A stretch of 8,717 bases of DNA from Alphaproteobacteria bacterium (lineage in GTDB: Bacteria; Pseudomonadota; Alphaproteobacteria; Micropepsales; Micropepsaceae): the NCBI GenBank assembly GCA_026400305.1, contig JAPLPI010000435.1:1-8717 (forward strand), given 5' to 3'. This document shows, one piece after another, positions 1-4,676 of the stretch. Positions within the stretch are counted from its first letter, which is position 1, and each line of letters starts with the position of its first letter. Under the pieces are notes generated by a model that was not told where the DNA came from, did no database searches, and saw only the letters and a program-made list of their open reading frames with translations. The position numbers and the translations under genes were made by a program.

Positions 1-507
1 ATCGAACATGCCATTCACCACCATTTGCGGATCGCGCGCCATGATCGCCGCTTTCAGCCGGTCATTGAGGAATATATTGGCCGAGACATGGCCGGGCTCG
101 CCGCGCACCGACAAAAATACAGGAACGCCGTCTTCGATTAGGTCGCAGGCGAGATTGAGAAATGGCGGCCAGCCCACCCGCTCCAGCGATCCGGTCAGTT
201 CGAAGGTGAGCCCCTGTGGTGGATATCCGGCCGGGATGTGTTTGATGGCGGTGGTGATGAGAATCTCGGAGAGGTCGGGGCGCCAGCCTTCGTCCAGCAG
301 AGGCATCTGCCGCCAGCCACAATAAAAGCCGTCGCATACCGAAGGCTGCGATTGATAGATGCCGCAGCCCTGCCCCGTGCAATGGGCGCACAGAATCCCC
401 GGCGGCTTTTTCAGTTCGGCTGAGTCAATGGTGAGTTCTTTGCAGCAGACCGTGCAGCCGCCGCATTCCCGGCCGGGGACTAATTGAGTTTTGCTGGCAG
501 CGTTCAT
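1..507 (-). CDS. YkgJ-family cysteine-cluster (Zn/Fe-binding) protein, C-terminus cut by window edge
   Basis: The frame is open from an ATG at 507 to the left edge, giving 169 residues with no stop. The N-terminal third carries the cysteine pattern of the YkgJ/CxxCxxCC family: C15, C18, C21, C22, then C40, H42, C43, C48, C58 and C63, with the family-like stretches KPPG (34-37), GCGIY (47-51) and CDGFYCGW (58-65). Family members are small proteins presumed to bind zinc or an iron-sulfur centre through these cysteines; their biochemical role is not established. The rest (residues 66-169) is a mixed hydrophobic/acidic region with no motif I recognise. The start is the first ATG before the cysteine cluster; no good Shine-Dalgarno precedes it. 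The nearest gene is tRNA-Pro, on the same strand and upstream, about 165 bp away, so the CDS is probably transcribed separately. Family call is firm; function is not. Confidence 0.85.
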   Translation of the reverse strand, partial: MNAASKTQLVPGRECGGCTVCCKELTIDSAELKKPPGILCAHCTGQGCGIYQSQPSVCDGFYCGWRQMPLLDEGWRPDLSEILITTAIKHIPAGYPPQGLTFELTGSLERVGWPPFLNLACDLIEDGVPVFLSVRGEPGHVSANIFLNDRLKAAIMARDPQMVVNGMFD

Positions 508-635
508 GGGGATATTGTAGCGGCAGTATAGCTGGCCTGCCATTTCTCTGCCGCCACGGGCAGGCTACTGCGAAATGGGGTGCGAAATTGCTGCCGCGCC
601 GGCCCTCCCTCAGCTGTCGCGACGGGCCAGCTTGG

Positions 636-673
636 CATTTCCTTGCCGCCCCTGATGGGGCGGCAAGGAAATG
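636..673. repeat. 17-bp perfect hairpin abutting tRNA-Pro 3' end
   Basis: Arms 636-652 and 657-673 are perfect reverse complements around a 4-nt TGAT loop. The right arm includes the last two bases of the genomically encoded CCA of tRNA-Pro, so in the tRNA transcript the stem begins within the CCA. The position fits a transcription terminator or a processing structure for tRNA-Pro. Neither strand has a T-run after the stem, so it is not a textbook intrinsic terminator. A dispersed palindromic element inserted at the tRNA end is the alternative. Confidence 0.75.
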
Positions 674-748
674 GTCGGAGAGAGAGGATTCGAACCTCCG
701 GCCCCTACGTCCCGAACGTAGTGCTCTACCAGGCTGAGCTACTCTCCG
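672..748 (-). tRNA. tRNA-Pro (anticodon CGG)
   Basis: Read on minus, the 77-nt cloverleaf is complete. The acceptor stem CGGAGAG pairs with CTCTCCG, and the D arm carries GCTC...GAGC. The anticodon stem CTACG/CGTAG closes a 7-nt loop TTCGGGA, placing CGG at positions 34-36, which decodes the proline codon CCG. The T arm contains GGTTCGAAT with one G-U pair at the base. The discriminator is A, followed by an encoded CCA (674-672). A promoter-like TTGCGG-17-TATAAG lies upstream (790-818) and a long hairpin lies at the 3' end. Read from the structure with no missing element. Confidence 0.95.
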
Positions 749-789
749 AACCAGTGCGAAAGGGGCTGCCTCTCACCTCGGGAGTCGAA

Positions 790-818
790 CTTATAACCAT
801 GCCCCCCCAGCCCCGCAA
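790..818 (-). promoter_or_regulatory. Predicted sigma-70 promoter of tRNA-Pro
   Basis: On minus, a -35-like TTGCGG (plus 813-818) and a -10-like TATAAG (plus 790-795) are separated by exactly 17 bp. Transcription would start near 783, giving a 5' leader of about 35 nt that RNase P would remove. The same -35 hexamer occurs at the same spacing before the divergent tRNA-Gln, which strengthens the call. Predicted from sequence only. Confidence 0.6.
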
Positions 819-881
819 CCGGCCCCTAAGGCCCTGTCTTAACGTCATTTTGGGCTGCCATTTGGCGCGGGCCGGGAGGGT

Positions 882-910
882 TTGCGGAGGGGCGCGGCTG
901 GCTTTATACG
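882..910 (+). promoter_or_regulatory. Predicted sigma-70 promoter of tRNA-Gln
   Basis: TTGCGG at 882-887 and TATACG at 905-910 are 17 bp apart. Transcription would start about 6-7 bp downstream, just a few bases before the mature tRNA 5' end at 923. The -35 hexamer is identical to that of the divergent tRNA-Pro promoter. The short leader is normal for a single tRNA gene. Confidence 0.6.
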
Positions 911-922
911 GGGTCCGCCTGC

Positions 923-997
923 TGGGGCGTCGCCAAGTGGTAAGGCACTGGATTTTGATTCCAGCATTCGAAGGTTCGATCCCTTCCGCCCCAGCCA
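923..997 (+). tRNA. tRNA-Gln (anticodon TTG)
   Basis: The 75-nt cloverleaf is complete. Acceptor stem TGGGGCG pairs with CGCCCCA, and the D arm is GCC...GGC with AAGTGGTAA in the loop. Anticodon stem CTGGA/TCCAG closes the loop TTTTGAT, giving anticodon TTG (decodes CAA, and CAG by wobble). T arm GAAGG/CCTTC encloses TTCGATC. The discriminator is G, followed by an encoded CCA (995-997). It borders the AT-richer, gene-poor stretch that follows, and tRNA 3' ends are common integration sites. No second copy of its 3' end is visible in this window. Confidence 0.95.
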
Positions 998-1003
998 AAC
1001 AGT

Positions 1004-1018
1004 CCGGTCTCTGACCGG
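1004..1018 (+). terminator. Possible hairpin terminator after tRNA-Gln
   Basis: CCGGTC (1004-1009) and GACCGG (1013-1018) form a 6-bp GC-rich stem with a TCT loop, 6 nt after the CCA end of tRNA-Gln. No T-run follows directly, so termination efficiency is uncertain; position is the main argument. Confidence 0.35.
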
Positions 1019-1675
1019 CTGTCGGAGCATTTACTAATAGTCCTGATATTCCAGACTGTTAGCGCGCCGCTTCTCAGTCAGAAACTCCATGCTCGAACCG
1101 ATAGGCGGTATTTGCGCGCCTTTACCGCCTCCAGTCTCTGGTCGGCTATTTACAATTTCTCAAAGTTGCGCGCGCCAAAAAAAGGAGACCAGTTAAGAAA
1201 ACGCAGTCCAAAAATAAATTCACCGATATGACTTTGGTCTATTCGAAACGCCATGATTCTTTAGGACATACGAAACGTTCGGATCACCATCTGCATTCCT
1301 CAATGGAACAGTCTCTGGTAGACTAGTAGCCGAATTCAGGTCAAATTCCTGGCTTATTTTTTGATGAGTCCGGTTATTAGGCTGCTAAATTCGATTATTA
1401 TTTTGGCTGCGCTTGCCTCTAGCACGTCGTTACTCGCATCGCGTTGTGCGCCAGCTCGCAAGGTTTCTGGTAGTGCGGCCCGGGAGGGCTTTGCATTACC
1501 GACCGAGGCGACAACCCGGTTGAGCGTAGTGCGAGTTGAACTGCTGCAAGCACGCTGCAGCAGTCGATCAAAATATTCCGGCCTCGTAACAGGTAACAAA
1601 TATCTTGGCCTGGCATTTCCCAGTTTACGGGACTGCCTTCGTGTTGAAAATTAGAGATAAAAATCGAGAGCCAAA
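1019..1675. other. Gene-poor, AT-richer stretch with one hairpin
   Basis: No convincing gene is seen in these 657 bases. A perfect 8-bp inverted repeat (1103-1110 with 1123-1130, 12-nt loop, AGGCGGTA/TACCGCCT) is the clearest structure. The 1019-1350 part has no ORF of note and includes A-rich tracts. At 1354-1654 both strands are open: a minus frame from TTG 1599 to TAA 1354 (81 codons) and a plus frame from ATG 1364 to about 1654. Neither has a recognisable domain or a good ribosome binding site, so neither is called. The composition differs from the GC-rich flanks and suggests acquired or decaying DNA. Confidence 0.5.
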
Positions 1676-2212
1676 ATGGCAGACACCCTATGCAATTCCC
1701 TTTTGGGATACTGGGCGGGCCTGCACGGCGGCCCTAAAGCCCAGACACCGAACGTGGAAGACGCCGTTTTTCGCGCTTTATCTCCCAATGTTTTCATGCT
1801 GTCCCGTGAGGGGGATGGGCGCGTATTGTTCAGCGCTGCTGGATCGTTTGTTAGAAAGAAATTTTCTCAGCCCGTGGAAGGTTCTGATTTTTTCTCCTTC
1901 TGGTCCGAAGAAGATCAGCGCCTTTTGCGTCCCATGATCGCCACCATGAATGCCCGAAAGGTACCAATTTCTGTCGTGGCTGAATTCGCAGCGGGCGGTG
2001 CCACAACGGTCTGTTTGGAGTTCGCGCTGATGCCGATTACAGGGACTGAGCTATCCTGGGTTCTTGGCATCATGGTTTGCGTGAGTAACCACATCAATTT
2101 CGCAATATTTCCTAATTCATTGCGCGTGGTTAAGGCGACGCCCCTGGATATTGACAGCGACAAGGGAGCAACGGTGTTTCCCCTGCGAAGAAGGCATGCA
2201 GCCAATGGCTGA
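1676..2212 (+). CDS. Small PAS-domain protein (PAS_5 type)
   Basis: A 178-residue protein that is essentially one PAS domain (about residues 25-140) with short tails and no output domain. The features of the alphaproteobacterial PAS_5 family are present: an N-terminal segment leading to LSPNVFMLSREGDG (35-48), a GSFV segment (56-59), then PVEGSDFFSFWSEEDQ (66-81), a helical stretch, and the strand pair ending EFALMPI (115-121) and WVLGIMVCVS (128-137). Such proteins are thought to sense small ligands or serve as interaction modules; the ligand is unknown. ATG 1676 is preceded by GAGAG about five bases upstream. Its last 96 bases overlap tail-to-tail with the lipoprotein gene on minus. It is a single-gene unit here, with no kinase or cyclase beside it. 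Family call is likely; role unknown. Confidence 0.75.
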   Translation: MADTLCNSLLGYWAGLHGGPKAQTPNVEDAVFRALSPNVFMLSREGDGRVLFSAAGSFVRKKFSQPVEGSDFFSFWSEEDQRLLRPMIATMNARKVPISVVAEFAAGGATTVCLEFALMPITGTELSWVLGIMVCVSNHINFAIFPNSLRVVKATPLDIDSDKGATVFPLRRRHAANG

Positions 2213-2761
2213 AGGCCGGATGCCCCGAGCGTAGACCAGTTTATCTGGTCTGGAGATACAGAACTGGGTCGAGAGGCTTGGTGCCCTGGCGCAATTCTGT
2301 CCAACCTGCAGAACATCACCCTTGCGGACTGCGGATGTTAAGGCACGGGCATATACGGTTGCATAGCCGCCAAGATGATTGACAATAATCACTGTACCGT
2401 AACTCTTAAGCGCGTCTCCTACGTAGGTCACCTTTCCGGGCGCGCTGACACGTATATCCGTACCCGCAGCCAACCGGATATCGATCCCAGCATTCTCAGC
2501 CGGCTGATGAAGGGTAAAAGAGTGAACAACGCTTCCCTTTGCCGGCCAAAGAAACACAGGATTGCGAACGGTATCATTTGTCCTTGGCGGTGGTGGCGCG
2601 CGTACTTCGTGATGCTTTTCACGCCTTAAGGGTCCATCGATCACGCCCCAGTCGAAGAATGTTTCCGGGGTCGTCACGCCGCACCCCGAAAGCAAGAGCG
2701 AGAGCGCCAGCCACAAGAGGGGTTTCAACGTTTCGACGGGCCTAATCACTTTCGTAGACAT
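2117..2761 (-). CDS. LytM/M23 (NlpD-like) lipoprotein lacking catalytic metal ligands
   Basis: A 214-residue predicted lipoprotein. A hydrophobic segment (14-26) ends in the lipobox LSGC with C27 as the lipidated residue. A proline-rich linker (54-60) leads to a LytM domain at about 69-185, with FLWPAKGSVVHSF (70-82), NAGIDI (90-95), VTYVGDALKSYG (111-122) and VYARAL (136-141). In active M23 peptidases zinc is held by HxxxD and HxH. Here the first His is N90 (only D94 remains), the His of the YxHL motif is R139, and the HxH region reads STQF (164-167). A non-catalytic, amidase-activating role like that of E. coli NlpD or EnvC is therefore likelier than peptidase activity. The NlpD LysM domain is absent. 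The last ~28 residues lie beyond the fold and run antisense to the PAS gene. ATG 2761 has AAGGA nine bases upstream. Erosion of an acquired gene is the alternative reading. Confidence 0.75.
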   Translation of the reverse strand: MSTKVIRPVETLKPLLWLALSLLLSGCGVTTPETFFDWGVIDGPLRREKHHEVRAPPPPRTNDTVRNPVFLWPAKGSVVHSFTLHQPAENAGIDIRLAAGTDIRVSAPGKVTYVGDALKSYGTVIIVNHLGGYATVYARALTSAVRKGDVLQVGQNCARAPSLSTQFCISRPDKLVYARGIRPSAIGCMPSSQGKHRCSLVAVNIQGRRLNHAQ

Positions 2762-2767
2762 CGTGCT

Positions 2768-2789
2768 GTATCCTTATTGGATACCAATA
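2768..2789. promoter_or_regulatory. Two overlapping dyads, candidate operator
   Basis: GTATCC-TTATT-GGATAC (2768-2784) is a perfect 6-bp inverted repeat with a 5-bp spacer. TATTGG-ATA-CCAATA (2775-2789) is a second perfect 6-bp inverted repeat overlapping it. They lie over the predicted -10 and start region of the lipoprotein promoter and upstream of a divergent XRE regulator gene. Dyads of this size are typical XRE operators, so autoregulatory or repressor control is a fair inference. The alternation between the two overlapping dyads could also form a small RNA hairpin in the lipoprotein leader. Confidence 0.5.
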
Positions 2790-2813
2790 TACATAATTAT
2801 CGAGCTATATCAA
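2786..2813 (-). promoter_or_regulatory. Predicted promoter of the LytM lipoprotein gene
   Basis: On minus, TTGATA (plus 2808-2813) and TATATT (plus 2786-2791) are separated by 16 bp, about 25-50 bp upstream of the ATG at 2761. The -10 hexamer overlaps the 2775-2789 dyad, so a bound regulator would block it. Confidence 0.45.
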
Positions 2814-2897
2814 TCATTTAGAAAATAAAGGATCTGTAAACCATCCCATAGTATCGTTTTGGATGCCGCTGAAACTAGACGGAATTGGGTAGTTATA

Positions 2898-3275
2898 ATG
2901 TCAGCAAGTAAAAAAACAGCGATCGGGAGACGCATTCGTGCGGCGCGCGAGTATGCCAGCCGGCAATCGCACACAGCCATCAGTCCAGAATCGCTTGCGG
3001 CAAAGTTGCACTGGTTTCCCACCAGGGTTTGGGAAATCGAAAACGGGATATTAGGGATTGATTCCGTCGAACTGAATTCGATCGGCCAAGCGCTGGGCGT
3101 TCACCCTGGCGGCTTTTTCGACAACAGGAGCTGGAATACCTGGCGAGCGATTTCGGCAATGAACGAGTCGAGTCTGATTTTCGCAAAAACTATTGAGGAG
3201 ATCGATCCGCGGTCGCGCCGGGCCCTGGAGAAAGTGTTTCTAAGGACTGCCTACGAACCACTGACAATCGTTTGA
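2898..3275 (+). CDS. XRE-type helix-turn-helix regulator (first of two)
   Basis: A 125-residue DNA-binding protein. An XRE/HTH_3 domain spans about residues 8-74: RRIRAARE (11-18) as the first helix, then ISPESLAAKL (28-37), the recognition segment FPTRVWEIENG (40-50) and IGQALGVHPGGFF (62-74). The C-terminal tail (about 90-118), with EEIDPRSRRALEKVF, is probably helical and may serve dimerisation. An in-frame ATG at 2859 would add 13 residues; I prefer 2898 because the family's N-terminus starts close to the first helix, though neither site has a strong Shine-Dalgarno. It is divergent from the LytM lipoprotein gene across a short AT-rich spacer holding two dyads, so it probably regulates that gene and itself. 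It ends 3 bp before the stop of a convergent second XRE gene. Domain call is firm; target is inferred. Confidence 0.8.
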   Translation: MSASKKTAIGRRIRAAREYASRQSHTAISPESLAAKLHWFPTRVWEIENGILGIDSVELNSIGQALGVHPGGFFDNRSWNTWRAISAMNESSLIFAKTIEEIDPRSRRALEKVFLRTAYEPLTIV

Positions 3276-3278
3276 ATA

Positions 3279-3590
3279 TCAGCGCGGTTTCTCGAAAAGA
3301 ATTTTTGCCAGATTTAGCATCGTCTCCTTGTCAGCATCAGAAAGCAGTGCAATCAGCGATGGGATATTATCGTCGATCCTGTTATTTCCGCGCTTGACCC
3401 TAGAACTTGGTATCAAGTCCGCAACAGAAACGCCAAGCGCCTCGGAAATTCGGTGTTTCCAGTCCAGCGAAAGGCGGCGATCGCCATCTTCCAATTTCTT
3501 TATCTGGGACTTGGTAGTTCCCACCTCAATAGCCACTTTGGCCAAAGTCAGGCCTTTTGCTCGTCGGATATCGATATTTCGATTCTTCAA
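3279..3590 (-). CDS. XRE-type helix-turn-helix regulator (second of two), TTG start
   Basis: A 103-residue protein with an N-terminal HTH_3 domain at about residues 6-61: IDIRRAKGLTLAKVAIEVG (6-24), the recognition segment TTKSQIKKLEDGDRRL (25-40), and RISEALGVSVADLI (47-60). The tail carries SLIALLSDADKETMLNLAKIL (78-98), a helical segment that is common in small XRE repressors. The only start available is TTG at 3590, because an in-frame TAA lies three codons upstream (plus 3600-3602). AAGG about seven bases before the TTG is a usable ribosome binding site. It faces the first XRE gene tail-to-tail with a 3-bp gap. A phage or mobile-element repressor origin is possible, but no phage genes are seen. 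Confidence 0.8.
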   Translation of the reverse strand: MKNRNIDIRRAKGLTLAKVAIEVGTTKSQIKKLEDGDRRLSLDWKHRISEALGVSVADLIPSSRVKRGNNRIDDNIPSLIALLSDADKETMLNLAKILFEKPR

Positions 3591-3650
3591 TTGGGGGCCT
3601 TAAACGTCTCGAGCTCCTAACACCCGAATGAGAAGCTCGGCTAATTCAAC

Positions 3651-3679
3651 CATATGAATCTTTTTTGCATCACTGTTAA
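3651..3679 (-). promoter_or_regulatory. Weak candidate promoter of second XRE gene
   Basis: On minus, TTAACA (plus 3674-3679, five of six matches to TTGACA) and CATATG (plus 3651-3656) are 17 bp apart, giving a leader of about 55 nt before the TTG start. The -10 match is poor, so the call is tentative. Confidence 0.25.
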
Positions 3680-4062
3680 GTGCTCAGCCCGCCGCTGCGG
3701 CACACTTCATAAATCACCCATTTTATAAAGTTTTTGAAAGCCAGAAGGAGTGTAATTGGGCATTGCGCCCTTCGGGTAAGGTCAGTCAGCAGGAAATCGA
3801 CGCCACCGCCTCTAGTGCTTTACTGTCACAGCGCCTTGTTTCCGAAACTCGGCAGGGCACTCGACTTAAAGGGGAACGGGTGGCTTCTGGTTGTTTAAAA
3901 CGCTCGGGAATGAGAGTGCCTCCAACGGATGGGCGCGCAACCACAGTCGGCTTTTCTGAGGGCCAAGCCTCTTTCATGGGCTGTCCGCCGTCATTACCTA
4001 TGAGACAGAAAAGGGGGCTAAGGGAGGGATTTTATCTCATCGCCTTGAGAAGGCGACGCCCG
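3680..4062. other. Non-coding stretch upstream of the transposase fragment
   Basis: No supported gene. The plus frame that stays open from 3763 into the transposase fragment lacks recognisable protein features before residue 101 and is read as chance. A 7-bp stem with a 3-nt loop, TCGCCTT-GAG-AAGGCGA (4040-4056), lies just before the transposase-like ATG. The 3680-3740 part is AT-rich and the rest has mixed composition. Confidence 0.45.
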
Positions 4063-4299
4063 ATGAGAGCAAAATCCCCAAGCCCTAAAGCGCCTGCCGA
4101 GCGGGTTTTGAAGGACATCCGCGGTTCCACTCGCAAGCATTACTCTGCGGAGCATAATATCCGGATCGTGCTGGAGTGCCTTCGCGGCGGTGCAATAGCC
4201 TCTCTATGCCGGTGGTACAAAATATCCGTTAGGTCATGGCCACCTGATGAGTGCCTGTTAGTTTCGTGCCCATTTCTGCCCCAGACAGCACCAAAATAG
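4063..4299 (+). pseudogene. IS3-type transposase OrfA remnant, N-terminal ~58 residues only
   Basis: From ATG 4063 the first ~58 of 78 residues resemble the N-terminus of IS3-family OrfA (HTH_Tnp_1). A basic lead (AERVLKDIRGSTRKHYSAE, 12-30) is followed by IRIVLECLRGG (33-43) and SLCRWYKIS (47-55). Intact relatives read RRATRRHYSAEEKIRIVLEGLRGE then SIAELCRREGI. Here one residue is missing in the GGAIASL turn and several conserved positions have changed. After KISVRSW (53-59) the resemblance stops, and the frame ends at 4299 in unrelated sequence. The leucine-zipper part of OrfA and the whole DDE OrfB are absent, so it cannot transpose. I see no terminal inverted repeats or target duplication. 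It marks this stretch as a former site of mobile-element activity. Confidence 0.65.
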
Positions 4300-4335
4300 C
4301 GCTCTTTCGCCAAAAAATTGAGGACAGCAGCTGCC

Positions 4336-4374
4336 GCTTCCGGGAAGCTGCCTGTTATTTCAGGAATTAACAGG
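4336..4374. repeat. Two adjacent inverted repeats after the IS remnant
   Basis: GCTTCC-G-GGAAGC (4336-4348) is followed two bases later by CCTGTTA (4351-4357) and its perfect complement TAACAGG (4368-4374) across a 10-nt loop. They lie between the IS remnant and the JmjC gene, about 300 bp from the latter's start. They could be remnants of an element end, a terminator-like structure or a regulator site; nothing in the sequence decides this. Confidence 0.4.
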
Positions 4375-4676
4375 GAAAACAGGCTGAGCTTAGTTCAGAC
4401 GGGACTGCGGCCACAGCCAATTCCTGCCCGAGGCCTCAAAGGCCAAGAACGGCCAGCCTACCCCCACCGCCGCTATGCCAAACAATCCGATCTCCGGCTC
4501 GCCCCAACCTTCCTCAGGAGCACTACCAAACGGCACTATCATCCTGTTGGGAGACCGTGTGTTTCTGTCATTGCGTCGCACCCCGTCAAGGTTAGACTTG
4601 CAATCTGGCAGAACTCCAAAAGGACCTGGTCGAAAAGGCACGCGAACGCATTTTCTAAAGGACGGAATAAACTACG
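4375..4676. other. 302-bp gap upstream of the JmjC gene
   Basis: Frames are open on both strands, but none has a recognisable product. The plus frame with ATG 4475 runs over 100 bases into the JmjC gene in another frame. The sequence is probably leader and decayed DNA. AAAGGACGG about 12-20 bases before ATG 4677 is the only ribosome-binding-like sequence and is somewhat far from the start. No clear promoter hexamers were found. Confidence 0.4.

Noticed and set aside
580..1014. 144-codon plus ORF across the tRNA pair
   Set aside because: It runs through both tRNA genes and the hairpin; an artefact of high GC.
1605..1937. 110-codon plus ORF overlapping the PAS gene
   Set aside because: Different frame from the PAS domain, no domain or ribosome binding site; the PAS frame is clearly the real one.
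3600..3653. 17-residue leader peptide upstream of the second XRE gene, ending near its ribosome binding site
   Set aside because: No ribosome binding site before its ATG, and the best candidate promoter would start transcription after that ATG.
998..4676. Complete integrative element with att repeats
   Set aside because: No integrase and no repeat of the tRNA-Gln or tRNA-Pro 3' end was found in the window.
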